64,000 nucleotides of DNA from Bacteroidales bacterium (GTDB lineage Bacteria > Bacteroidota > Bacteroidia > Bacteroidales > P3), in NCBI GenBank assembly GCA_030523765.1, contig JAUNHX010000002.1, positions 41,342-105,341 of the forward strand, written 5' to 3'. The first letter of the stretch is position 1; each line of letters begins with the position of its first letter. Both the position numbers and the translations under genes were made by a program. The notes under the pieces are model-generated. The model was not told where the DNA came from, did not search any database, and worked only from the letters and a program-made list of their open reading frames with translations. Below, piece by piece: positions 45,401 to 53,116 of the stretch.

Positions 45401-46349
45401 TCCAGGGCTTGACTCCTCCTAGTTCAATATTGATGGTGGTAGAGAGTTCGCTCTTCTTGTCAAAGACTACCCATTTACCTGTTTTTTCGACCTCTTTGTT
45501 GCGTGAATCCCAAATAGAGGTCTCAACATAAACATGGCCTACTTTACGTAAGTTCTCAATATTGAGATTAAGTTGTAAATTACCAAAGCGCGACTGAGAG
45601 TTGTAGGTGGCCGCGATAGCAATATCCTGAAGATTAACATTGGGTTTAAGGAGGATGGACACATCACCAGTAATACCTATCATTTCTCGATCTTGCTCCA
45701 TCTCGAGGAGAGTACCATCAGAGGCAGCAACCACTTGTACCACTAGGGTGTTAGGTTTGCCATATTTCAGATACTTACTGATATTGAACTCGCTAAGTGT
45801 ACGCGAATCCTCACTATAGCCCACATAAGTTTGGTTAATCCAAACATAATAAGCCGATCTGGCTTGGAGACGAAGGAATGCATTATAATCCTTCCACGTC
45901 TTGGGGGCATCGAACTTACGATAGTAGGTAGCAACAGGATTATCGGCCAAGGGAAGACTGTTGGGATTCTTTATTGCAGGAGTCTTATAATTCTTGCCAC
46001 CCACCTCGAGGATATAAGAGGGCACCTTGGTAGTAGACCATTCGGCAGCACTAAAATCTTTGGCCTCTGGATCGGGACGGCTATCCATCGAGTTTTTCAC
46101 CACACACTGCCACTCACCGTTAAGACTTACATAATAAGGCGACTGGGTATAAGCCTGTTTCTCAAAACCCCTCTCGCTGGCATAAGGCACCACATTGACA
46201 CGAGGATAGAGCTTATGCTGTTCGAAAACCTCCTTGTCGTTCCATTCATCAGGGATCGGTGTCACATTGCTCTTCTGTTTTTTGTTCTGCGCCTCAACTG
46301 CAGATACACACATCAAGGCCAACGCGATAATGAGAATCTTTTTGTACAT
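42498..46349 (-). CDS. GH2 beta-galactosidase homologue lacking catalytic glutamates
   Basis: A 1283-residue exported protein (signal peptide ending VEAQ) with LacZ architecture: sugar-binding sandwich (~70-240), immunoglobulin-like domain (~250-340), TIM barrel (~350-640) and the large C-terminal beta-galactosidase domain (~770-1040). A CHB/fn3-like segment ('MRYTTDGSTPDEQSPLYKRP') and a C-terminal discoidin-like domain (~1160-1283) follow. Where LacZ has the acid/base in GNE, this protein has GNG (Gly476); where the nucleophile lies in CEY, it has INY (Asn539). The SHYPN and DEANIETHG motifs are also altered. It is probably a binding protein or pseudoenzyme. Confidence 0.85.
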   Translation of the reverse strand: MYKKILIIALALMCVSAVEAQNKKQKSNVTPIPDEWNDKEVFEQHKLYPRVNVVPYASERGFEKQAYTQSPYYVSLNGEWQCVVKNSMDSRPDPEAKDFSAAEWSTTKVPSYILEVGGKNYKTPAIKNPNSLPLADNPVATYYRKFDAPKTWKDYNAFLRLQARSAYYVWINQTYVGYSEDSRTLSEFNISKYLKYGKPNTLVVQVVAASDGTLLEMEQDREMIGITGDVSILLKPNVNLQDIAIAATYNSQSRFGNLQLNLNIENLRKVGHVYVETSIWDSRNKEVEKTGKWVVFDKKSELSTTINIELGGVKPWTAETPSIYTAVVRLRDEKMQLIETTAHRFGFRTVEVKNGQLLVNQKAITLRGANYTGYHLSTNSLASLDQMRSDLQEMKRHNINAIHTTVYSPLDSRFYDLCDEYGFYVICDANIAPFSTKSKAISTDKEFVDNFIVRVQNMYETLKNHPSIIVWGLGNGIDNGIGMENAYRTLKQKDKSRPVVYPGADYSENTDLIASSYLDVDDLKVFSAKSQTRPLILINYGSTEGNNFGGLESMWKMIRTRSSLQGGFITNWNASRRNNMAANSSVVTSGLFTTSNQPVPYLDEIRNLYRPFDIALVALTADHGEFTISNYLDYLSLNDYILEYNIFSNLKPRIIEGEVNVDLKPGESKNFKLKIPKLTLYAGEELFIRFTVRQRIATDVVPRSIELATTEFPIPMQAVKKAPLENFDKEELFVVNDDRGENRIHIYNNNIDLWFDLTDADIVSYSIDDKEMIAGSPTMSFYRAPTPNDRQDLNGSKLWSHLSPDKMNRTIMACNYRQIDKYKVGIDAMIRYTDLNGNILFDVKQTYVVLYTGDILIDNQVLVTEHVRLVPKVGFQMRLTRDFDSIRWMGLDKETYCDRKSAGVTGAYTAPINNLFFHYDIPQAAGNRAGVHWLSVNRGNYGLFIDMLDTLFNFSVYPYDDNQLSQSLDYSNIKEQNYYTLNIDYRQAGIGSSLAGIDMSDNSTLPNCEFSFPIHIHAYSFDNNEPEDFRRVEYPTIQSSVLPMPIITKSAERFDRPMTITLQSAVPGVEMRYTTDGSTPDEQSPLYKRPFTINTSTVVQAKSFKKNNTPSFTATSRFNFDYITNVTYDKAPNTPYNYHAESILFDGETADITDLQTGWLGFSGTDFNAVFTLGKSIDLQDVVMHFAHVPDAWAFAPISVAVYVSEDGENFSSPIYAKIKYDATAIEMKNPQLIPIRINIERQNVRYVKIVAKNMGKIPVWHKYKGLRPWIMVDEIQLNEVIK

Positions 46350-46445
46350 AGCGGTTCAGTGGTTACTATTATATTATTATCGATAGGACAATCGAGTTAT
46401 GGTTTATTCTATTTCAAAGACTGCTGCTATACCTTAAATTATACA

Positions 46446-47105
46446 TTAGAAGCAGAAGCCTACAAAGGCGGAGAAATGATGATAGTGTTCAGGCAGACGA
46501 GTAATGGCACCCGAAGCATCGCCACGCTCAACCGAATTGGACATAATGAACTGATAGCCTACACCAAAATTGATACCGAAATGGCGACTGAAAGCGTAGC
46601 GACCACCTACTTCAGCACCCAAAGTGATACCACCTTCATTGAGTTTGGTATATTCTACCCCACCGTTGGTGGTTCCCAAAGGGATGCTGTATCCCATTTG
46701 AATGGCGCTGTAAGGGGCAAGACGACTGCGGGTATAGTAACTACGCAGTTCAACAAATACGGGAATCTGTGAGAACGAGCCAGAAGGATCGCTCAGATAG
46801 GAGACACCCAAACCAACAGACGACTCTTTGCGCCATTGAAAACCGGCCACTGCCTTTACTCCCGCCAAGGTATATTTATCGGTGTAAAGATCGTGAGTGG
46901 TGTTCAGATTAGTCATATAGGTAAAGTTGACCACACCATAGAATCCGTAGTAGCGGAATTCCAGATGACTAGGCTGAGGGTTGCGGGTAGGAGACTGAAG
47001 GCCCGTCGATGCTGGCTGTATACTAGTCAGTCCGTCGTTGATGTTGTTTGCCAACAAACTGCCGCCCATCAGAACAAGGGCTACTAAAAGGAACATTTTC
47101 TTCAT
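46446..47105 (-). CDS. Putative outer membrane beta-barrel protein
   Basis: A 219-residue protein with a signal peptide (residues 1-19, ending LLAN). The body is made of amphipathic strands ('LEFRYYGFYGVVNFTYMTNL', 'VGLGVSYLSD', 'FGINFGVGYQFIMS') and ends in 'FSAFVGFCF', a typical C-terminal barrel strand with terminal Phe. It resembles small opacity-type barrels, but I recognise no specific family. It is co-directional with the GH2-like gene, 96 bases away. Confidence 0.7.
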   Translation of the reverse strand: MKKMFLLVALVLMGGSLLANNINDGLTSIQPASTGLQSPTRNPQPSHLEFRYYGFYGVVNFTYMTNLNTTHDLYTDKYTLAGVKAVAGFQWRKESSVGLGVSYLSDPSGSFSQIPVFVELRSYYTRSRLAPYSAIQMGYSIPLGTTNGGVEYTKLNEGGITLGAEVGGRYAFSRHFGINFGVGYQFIMSNSVERGDASGAITRLPEHYHHFSAFVGFCF

Positions 47106-47267
47106 TGGAAGGAAAGATTATCTGTTGATTTCTATCTTTTATTTTTTTATAGTTTTTCCTTGTAAGCTTTTCGAGAGAAAGGAGAGTGGATTTAATTCAC
47201 TGATGAGTATATGTCTCCCACCCTCTTCTTCACATCGTTGCTTTCATTCGGATAGAATAAAGTAAAC

Positions 47268-47297
47268 AAAGGGGCTCCGCCACAGCGGATACCCCTT
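47268..47297 (-). terminator. Terminator of the lysine fermentation operon
   Basis: AAGGGG pairs with CCCCTT and TCCGC with GCGGA around a short loop. On the minus strand TTTGTTTACTTT follows. It lies 15 bases past the CoA transferase stop. Confidence 0.8.
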
Positions 47298-47311
47298 CGT
47301 TATTTAGGAAA

Positions 47312-47968
47312 TTATTCCATCTTCTTCAGGTCGGGGGAGATGATCAGGGTTGCTTCAGTAGCAGCCTGCACCTGCTCGACAGTGAACAAAGGATTGATCT
47401 CGGTAAGCACAATACCCTTAGGAGTGATTTCCATTACACCCATCTCGGTGATAATGAGGTTCACCTGACCCTTAGCAGTAAGGGGAAGGGTACATTTTTT
47501 GAGGATCTTGGGGTTACCTTTAGCAGTGTGTTCCATCGTGAGGATAACACGTTTAGCACCTACGAGAAGGTCCATAGCACCACCCATACCAGGGGTTTTC
47601 TTGCCAGGAATCATCCAGTTAGCGAGGTCGCCTTCTTCGTCGACCTGCATAGCGCCAAGGATACTAACATCGACATGACCACCGCGGATGATACCGAAAC
47701 TGGTAGCACTATCGAAAGTACTAGCACCAGCCACATGAGTGATATGGCCACCACCAGCGTTGATAAACCAAGGGTCTTCCTTTCCCTCTTCGGGAGTGGG
47801 GCCCATACCAATCATACCATTCTCACTTTGGAGGATGACGTTCACACCTTCGGGCAGATAGTTAGGAATCTCGGTGGGGAGCCCGATACCCAAGTTGACT
47901 ACATCGCCATCATGCAGCTCTTTAGCAGCACGGCGTGCGATAAAGGTTCTGATTTCGTTTTTATCCAT
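47312..47968 (-). CDS. 3-oxoacid CoA-transferase, beta subunit
   Basis: A 218-residue class I CoA transferase B subunit (AtoA/CtfB/ScoB type). 'VNLGIGLPTEIPNYLP' and 'LQSENGMIGMGP' are diagnostic, the latter containing the catalytic Glu that forms the enzyme-CoA thioester. The C-terminal 'LTEINPLFTVEQVQAATEATLIIS' is also typical. In lysine fermentation such an enzyme moves CoA between butyryl-CoA or acetyl-CoA and acetoacetate. It directly follows kamE on the same strand. The alpha subunit that it needs is not in this window. Confidence 0.9.
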   Translation of the reverse strand: MDKNEIRTFIARRAAKELHDGDVVNLGIGLPTEIPNYLPEGVNVILQSENGMIGMGPTPEEGKEDPWFINAGGGHITHVAGASTFDSATSFGIIRGGHVDVSILGAMQVDEEGDLANWMIPGKKTPGMGGAMDLLVGAKRVILTMEHTAKGNPKILKKCTLPLTAKGQVNLIITEMGVMEITPKGIVLTEINPLFTVEQVQAATEATLIISPDLKKME

Positions 47969-48023
47969 GATTTAGAATATTTAATTAGTTTATTGTATCT
48001 GTTTTTCGTGATGAGGAAATATG

Positions 48024-48812
48024 TTATTTCACACCTCTTTTTACCATTTCTTGAGCCACATAGGAGGCCACATCATCAGCATAGGTATTGGTACCAAAGC
48101 CTGCATCGTAGCCTAATTCCTTAGCCAACTCATGACTGATACGAGGACCTCCAGCTACAAGGATAATCTTATCGCGGAGTCCCTCAGCCTCAAGCATTTC
48201 TACCAGTTCGGTCATATTGATGATATGAACATCCTTTTGCGTTACCGTCTGACTAACAAGCAGGGCATCAGCATGAAGTTCCACAGCTTTTGCTATAAAC
48301 TCCTCGTTAGGCACTTGGCTACCCAAGTTGTAAGCCTCGATCATATCATAGCGTTCAAGACCATAGTGGCCTGCATATCCTTTCATGTTCATAATGGCAT
48401 CGATACCTACGGTATGGGCATCGGTTCCGGTGCTTGCACCCACGCAGATAATCTTACGTCCAATATGCTCGCGGATATACTCATCGCATTCGTGCATATC
48501 CATCGTGGTTGATTCCACCTTAGGAACATGGATGCTAGTATAGTCGACTGTATGGGTAAGACTACCATAGCAGTTGAAGAAGGTGAACCCTTCAGTCAAC
48601 TCCTTGGAGTAAACTACCAAGGGGTTCTCCATACCCATCTTCTTGATAAGCTGCTTAGCAGCCTCGATGGCTTCGTCGCCAGCGGGAACGGGGAGGGTGA
48701 AACTCAGTTGCACCTTACCGTCGTTCATTGTATCACCGTAAGGTTTTATTTTTTTCAGGTCTAAGGTTTTGTCGAAATCCTTAGCTTCCATTGAATACAA
48801 TCCTTCGCTCAT
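48024..48812 (-). CDS. kamE: Lysine 5,6-aminomutase beta subunit
   Basis: A 262-residue cobalamin-binding subunit. 'GASTGTDAHTVGIDAIMN' contains the DxHxxG base-off B12-binding motif (DAHTVG), followed by the Rossmann-type 'DALLVSQTVTQKDVHIINMTELVEML' and 'ILVAGGPRISHELAKELGYDAGFG'. The N-terminal dimerisation segment has 'LDLKKIKPYGDTMNDGKVQLSFTLPV', which matches KamE. With KamD it moves an amino group in beta-lysine or lysine, using adenosylcobalamin and pyridoxal phosphate. It lies 53 bases after kamD. Confidence 0.95.
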   Translation of the reverse strand: MSEGLYSMEAKDFDKTLDLKKIKPYGDTMNDGKVQLSFTLPVPAGDEAIEAAKQLIKKMGMENPLVVYSKELTEGFTFFNCYGSLTHTVDYTSIHVPKVESTTMDMHECDEYIREHIGRKIICVGASTGTDAHTVGIDAIMNMKGYAGHYGLERYDMIEAYNLGSQVPNEEFIAKAVELHADALLVSQTVTQKDVHIINMTELVEMLEAEGLRDKIILVAGGPRISHELAKELGYDAGFGTNTYADDVASYVAQEMVKRGVK

Positions 48813-48865
48813 ATAGCTATCTTTCCTTTCATTTAATCGTTACTACATTGGTTGATTACCAAAAC

Positions 48866-50422
48866 TTATTTTTTGCCTTTCATCAAGTCAACGAATGGGT
48901 TGAAGTAATTATCGGCTTTCAGAGTGACGCCGTCAAGACCCTTACCGCCATTCTTAGGACGTTTCACATCGGCAAAGATACCCTTCTCCAAAGCGGTGAA
49001 GAGACCCTCTTTCTCCATGTTCTCCAGCAAAGCAGTTGCTTTGTCGAGTACCTCCTTAGCGCGATTCTTGATGATACCATTATCCTTAAATTCAACCTCT
49101 TCTCCAATGTCGCGCATATTGTTGAAGATATACTTAGCATTTTCGATCGAGAGGTAGCGGTCGCTCATGAAGGGAGTATGGATAGCCTCGGTGGGCATAC
49201 CTAACAACTGAAGTCCCTGATGAGTCCACTGACCAATTACGTTGAAGAGGGCATCCTGGATATGACCACGGAAGATGTTACCTGTCATGAACTTGGTAGG
49301 AGGCATATATTTCAGTGGAGCTTTGGGGAAGATTTCACGAATCATCTGAGCTTGGGCCAACTCATAGAGGAAACCATTGGTAAGCATGGGATCCATCTCG
49401 AAAGCATGACCCAGACCTTGTTGCTCTTCGGGAAGTCCAGCAGCCAAAGCCATCTGTTCGTTAATAAAGTCGCTAGCCAACACCGTATGGGCTTCTTCGT
49501 AAGCATCAGCGGTAGTCAGATAGTTATCTTCACCAGTATTGATGATAACGCCAGCAAAGCCGTTGATGATACGGCTGAAATATTGATCGATCAGCGTACG
49601 CTGCATATTGATATCGCGGAAAAGGATGCCATAAAGAGCATCGTTAAGCATCACATCAAGGCCTTCAAGGGCACCCATTGCTGCAATCTCAGGCATACAG
49701 AGACCCGAGCAATAATTGCAGAGACGGATGTAGCGTCCAACCTCTTCACCTACCTCATCGAGTGCCTTACGCATGATACGAAAGTTCTCCTGAGTAGCGA
49801 ACGTACCTCCGAAGCCTTCGGTGGTAGCGCCATAAGGAACATAGTCGAGGAGGCTCTGGCCAGTAGTACGAATAACGGCGATGATGTCGGCACCTTGACG
49901 GGCACCAGCCTGGGCTTGTACTACGTCTTCATAGATGTTACCAGTAGCAACAATGATGTAGAGGTAGGGTTTGGAACCCTCACCAATCGTTTCGATATAA
50001 TGCTCGCGGCGCAGACGATTGCTACGGATGCGATCGATAGCGGCATTCACATAAGGTTGCAGCGCCTTATCCAGTTCTGCCTGCGGATGGGTAGGAAGCT
50101 GAGTAAGGTCAAGTTTCCCATTCATTACATCTTCAGCAATCTGTTGAGGTGTTTTGCCCGTTTCACAAATAGCGTTGCCTATAAAGAACATAGCACCCTG
50201 ACCCAAAACGCCCTTCGATTTGAGTTCCTCAACCACCACATTGGGTAGGGGAACCTCATTAGCATCGACATCGTCTATACCCAAGAGACGGCAAATGGTA
50301 CGTTCCACAGCCACCGTGGTGTATTGATTTACGAAGTCCTGAACTTGGTCAGCGATGTTGTGTGCCACACTACGTGCATGCTCTACTTTCTCAAAATCGA
50401 GTCCAACTTTACTTTTTTGCAT
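48866..50422 (-). CDS. kamD: Lysine 5,6-aminomutase alpha subunit
   Basis: The 518-residue PLP-binding catalytic subunit of lysine 5,6-aminomutase. Family blocks visible are 'ATGNIYEDVVQAQAGARQGADIIAVIRTTGQSLLDYVPYGATTEGFGGT', 'YCSGLCMPEIAAMGALEGLDVMLNDALYGILFRDINMQRT' and 'MPPTKFMTGNIFRGHIQDALFN'. It is the first gene of the kamD-kamE-CoA transferase unit and is preceded by a clear promoter and a structured leader. The set points to amino-acid fermentation to acetate and butyrate. Confidence 0.95.
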   Translation of the reverse strand: MQKSKVGLDFEKVEHARSVAHNIADQVQDFVNQYTTVAVERTICRLLGIDDVDANEVPLPNVVVEELKSKGVLGQGAMFFIGNAICETGKTPQQIAEDVMNGKLDLTQLPTHPQAELDKALQPYVNAAIDRIRSNRLRREHYIETIGEGSKPYLYIIVATGNIYEDVVQAQAGARQGADIIAVIRTTGQSLLDYVPYGATTEGFGGTFATQENFRIMRKALDEVGEEVGRYIRLCNYCSGLCMPEIAAMGALEGLDVMLNDALYGILFRDINMQRTLIDQYFSRIINGFAGVIINTGEDNYLTTADAYEEAHTVLASDFINEQMALAAGLPEEQQGLGHAFEMDPMLTNGFLYELAQAQMIREIFPKAPLKYMPPTKFMTGNIFRGHIQDALFNVIGQWTHQGLQLLGMPTEAIHTPFMSDRYLSIENAKYIFNNMRDIGEEVEFKDNGIIKNRAKEVLDKATALLENMEKEGLFTALEKGIFADVKRPKNGGKGLDGVTLKADNYFNPFVDLMKGKK

Positions 50423-50518
50423 AAGTTCTATATATTATTACAATTTGTTTATTATCAACTACTAATTATGCATTAGTCCCCACCCAAAGGGGGTTAGTGC
50501 TCGCTATTATCGAACATG

Positions 50519-50547
50519 CAAAGTTAGTATTTTTTTCTGAATTGCAA
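50519..50547 (-). promoter_or_regulatory. Promoter of the kam operon
   Basis: On the minus strand TTG (50545-50547), an 18-base spacer and TAACTTTG (50519-50526). The roughly 90-base leader contains a stem-loop with a CCCC/GGGG core (50470-50500). I found no recognisable cobalamin riboswitch in it. Confidence 0.7.
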
Positions 50548-50677
50548 CCTTTTTTTCAAAAAAAGTGTACACTTTCCTAGATTGCTAAGAAGAAAGCGAT
50601 AGGATAGCGAGACCAATACCACGATAGATACCCAAGCCACAAGGGCATTGCCTATCATGTATCTTCGGGCCGAACTG

Positions 50678-52228
50678 CTATAGTTCAATCTCGTCACCCA
50701 TAGCATTGAAGAATTTGTATTCTAGTAAGTTATAACTCTCCTGAGGAATTACCTTGATAGAGGTACGATATTTTCGCATCCACTGAAAACGGCGCGAAAA
50801 AATACCCTTAGTAAGATAAGCTTGGATATAGGGATGAGTCATCAGTGTAATCCGTTTCTCACCTTGAGCCGTCATCAAATACTTCAAGTTACTCTCAATC
50901 TCATCGACCACTACCATACTCTGCTTGATGGTGCCAGTACCATTACAGAAGGGACATTTCTCTTGCACATCAACCTCTGTACTCGGACGAACACGTTGGC
51001 GCGTAATCTGCATCAAACCGAACTTGCTCAAAGGAAGGATCGTATGACGAGCTTTATCACGCTTCATCTCTTCGGTCATCACATCAAACAGTTTTTTGCG
51101 ATTCTCGGCCTTCTCCATATCAACAAAGTCGATAATGATGATACCGCCCATATCGCGCAAACGCAACTGGCGTGCAATCTCTTTAGCCGATTCGATATTG
51201 ACAGCCAGTGTAGTATCTTCCTGACCCGAACCTGCCTTAATATGATTGCCACTATTCACATCAATCACATGCATAGCCTCCGTATGCTCAATATAGAGGT
51301 AAACACCCGAGCGTATCGTAACGATTTTGCCGAAAGCACGACGAATATCGCGTTGCACACCGAACTGTTCGAAGATAGGTGTCTCCATCTTATAATGATG
51401 CACGATGTCATCCTTTTCGGGAGCCACGCTATGAATATAATTCTTTACATCATTGTATATACCCTCGTTGTTGACAAAGATAGCATTAAAATCGTCCGAG
51501 AGGACATCACGAAGCAAAGCCGAAGCAGTATCGGGCTCAGAGTGGACCTTTGTTGGAGTTTTGATCGTTTTGAGCCGTTTCGTCATTTCAGCCCATTCGT
51601 CCAACAACCTATGCAAGTCGGCATCAAGATCGGACACCGATTTACCCTCAGCGTTGGTACGAACAATGATACCAAAATTTTGAGGACGAATACTTTGAAT
51701 CAGTTTGCGAAGGCGATTACGCTCTTCACCACTTTTAATTTTTTGAGAAACAGAAACCTTATTGCTAAAAGGTTCCAGCACAAGATAGTGACCAGCCAAA
51801 GAGATATCACACGAAAGTTTAGGACCCTTCGTTGAAATAGGTTCTTTGGTAATCTGTGTAAGGATATACTGACCCACTTTAAGGGTAGAGGTAACATTAC
51901 CTGTTTTAGGAACTGGAGGTTCAATTTTGAAATCTTGTAGCGTCTGCATCTTAGCATCGCCATTCATAGCTTGTCGCAGATACTTATCGACCGAAGCGAA
52001 CTGAGGACCTAGATCCAAATAGTGCATGAATCCATTCTTCTTATCAGCCACATCAACAAAGGTAGCGTTGAGGCCATTCATGTTCTTCTTCACCTGCCCC
52101 ACAACGATATCGCCTACAGCATAGTGGCTATTGTTCTTTTCGGTATGAAGTTCAACCAACTGCTTATCTTCCAGCAGTGCTATGCGAGTTTCCGATTCCG
52201 AGTATGAAATGATAAGTTCTTTATCCAT
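50678..52228 (-). CDS. rng: Ribonuclease E/G family protein (RNase G)
   Basis: A 516-residue endoribonuclease for rRNA maturation and mRNA decay. The N-terminus has the interrupted S1 domain ('VGDIVVGQVKKNMNGLNATFVDVADKKNGFMHYLDL'). The catalytic core has 'GVYLYIEHTEAMHVIDVNSG' and 'GGIIIIDFVDM', supplying the magnesium-binding Asp residues. The Zn-link CPFCNGTG follows near residue 425. The length matches the short RNase G type, without the RNase E scaffold. It stands alone on the minus strand, between the HU unit and the kam operon. Confidence 0.93.
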   Translation of the reverse strand: MDKELIISYSESETRIALLEDKQLVELHTEKNNSHYAVGDIVVGQVKKNMNGLNATFVDVADKKNGFMHYLDLGPQFASVDKYLRQAMNGDAKMQTLQDFKIEPPVPKTGNVTSTLKVGQYILTQITKEPISTKGPKLSCDISLAGHYLVLEPFSNKVSVSQKIKSGEERNRLRKLIQSIRPQNFGIIVRTNAEGKSVSDLDADLHRLLDEWAEMTKRLKTIKTPTKVHSEPDTASALLRDVLSDDFNAIFVNNEGIYNDVKNYIHSVAPEKDDIVHHYKMETPIFEQFGVQRDIRRAFGKIVTIRSGVYLYIEHTEAMHVIDVNSGNHIKAGSGQEDTTLAVNIESAKEIARQLRLRDMGGIIIIDFVDMEKAENRKKLFDVMTEEMKRDKARHTILPLSKFGLMQITRQRVRPSTEVDVQEKCPFCNGTGTIKQSMVVVDEIESNLKYLMTAQGEKRITLMTHPYIQAYLTKGIFSRRFQWMRKYRTSIKVIPQESYNLLEYKFFNAMGDEIEL

Positions 52229-52307
52229 AGAAGTACTTTAGAGGTGCTTCAAGTAAAATCCATTAGTTATAAAAACCAGCAGTCCCTACTTTTCGAACAA
52301 ATAAAAA

Positions 52308-52350
52308 ACAAATCACACAAGTCGGCAACGAGTGCCGTTGTGCAATTTGT
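52308..52350 (-). terminator. Terminator after the HU unit
   Basis: An imperfect long stem (CAAAT..., inner CGGCA/TGCCG pair) is followed on the minus strand by TTTTTTATTTG. It lies 84 bases past the small basic gene. Confidence 0.7.
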
Positions 52351-52433
52351 TTTAGTTTGTTAGATTTCTCTAGAAACGCAGACAGAGGTGCGAATCCGAG
52401 ATGCCAGAGAGAGCGACACCCTGAGGGTATCAA

Positions 52434-52524
52434 CTATCTCTTCTTATGTCTATTCTTGCGCAGGCGTTTTTTACGCTTGTGCGTAGACATCTTGTGACGT
52501 TTGTGTTTTTTACCGTTGGGCATA
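52434..52524 (-). pseudogene. Tiny basic protein (AURKAIP1/COX24, mS38-like), frameshifted
   Basis: From the ATG at 52524 the frame encodes MPNGKKHK, then runs out of register. In the +1 frame the family sequence resumes (RHKMSTHKRKKRLRKNRHKKR) to a TAG at 52434-52436. Bacteroidetes homologues of about 29 residues read as one frame, so an extra base in the AAAA run (T run at 52500-52503) breaks the gene. The family is related to the mitochondrial small-subunit protein mS38 and is presumably ribosomal. It begins 18 bases after HU. It may be a real mutation, a sequencing indel, or a frameshift-decoded gene; an 18-residue product from an internal ATG is also possible. Confidence 0.6.
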
Positions 52525-52542
52525 ACTTGATTGATTAATTAT

Positions 52543-52827
52543 TTATTTTACATTATTTTTTACTTCTTCCATGAAGGTCTTAGCGGGCTTGAAAGCCGGG
52601 ATATTGTGTGCGGGGATGATGATAGTAGTTTTCTTCGAGATGTTACGTCCCGTTTTCTCAGCACGCTTGCGGATAATGAAACTACCAAAACCACGCAGAT
52701 AAACGTTTTCGCCTTTAGCAAGGGATTCCTTGATAACGACCATCATTTCTTCGATAGTAGCCAGAACGGCAGCTTTCTCAATGCCAGTATTGTGGCTCAC
52801 TTCTGTAACTATTTCAGCCTTCGTCAT
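52543..52827 (-). CDS. HU family DNA-binding protein
   Basis: A 94-residue histone-like protein of the bacterial nucleoid. It starts MTKAEIVTEVSHNTGIEKAA, has 'ENVYLRGFGSFIIRKRAEKTGRN' (the GFGSF core and the DNA-binding arm), and ends 'PAFKPAKTFMEEVKNNV' as HU/IHF proteins do. The arm carries 'IPAHNIPAFKP', the usual Pro-containing tip region. It binds and bends DNA with little sequence preference. It is followed closely by the tiny basic gene, suggesting co-expression, and has its own promoter. Confidence 0.95.
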   Translation of the reverse strand: MTKAEIVTEVSHNTGIEKAAVLATIEEMMVVIKESLAKGENVYLRGFGSFIIRKRAEKTGRNISKKTTIIIPAHNIPAFKPAKTFMEEVKNNVK

Positions 52828-52891
52828 AATAATGATTCTATTAATTGTTTATCAATATCTTTTTTACTTACAAATAGCAAAAATCGATTTG

Positions 52892-52921
52892 CAAAAGTAG
52901 AAAAAAATTTCCGTTACGCAA
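52892..52921 (-). promoter_or_regulatory. Promoter of the HU gene
   Basis: On the minus strand TTG (52919-52921), a 19-base spacer and TACTTTTG (52892-52899), about 65 bases before the HU ATG. Confidence 0.6.
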
Positions 52922-53116
52922 TATTTTTTTTATCTTTTCTTTGTTAAAACGGATTTACATTCAACACAACAACCTAATATATAATCTATTATAACAAATA
53001 ATCAAACAGCATTATTATCTTGCTTCTTGATACAATAAAGGTAAAAAACTATTCATTTAACTATCGAAATAATAAAAATCGAATCGATAGCAAAGTCACC
53101 ATTATCAATCCTTTCG

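Noticed and set aside
50423-50519. Possible cobalamin riboswitch before kamD
   Set aside because: The leader is under 100 bases and lacks the B12-box and the conserved junction; only a simple stem-loop is visible.
50524-50706. 60-codon minus-strand frame downstream of rng
   Set aside because: It overlaps the rng C-terminus and runs through the kam promoter region; no family resemblance and no start signal.
52388-52420. tRNA-like segment (GTGCGAATCC resembling a T-arm)
   Set aside because: The acceptor, D and anticodon arms cannot be drawn around it, and the invariant GGTTC is not matched.
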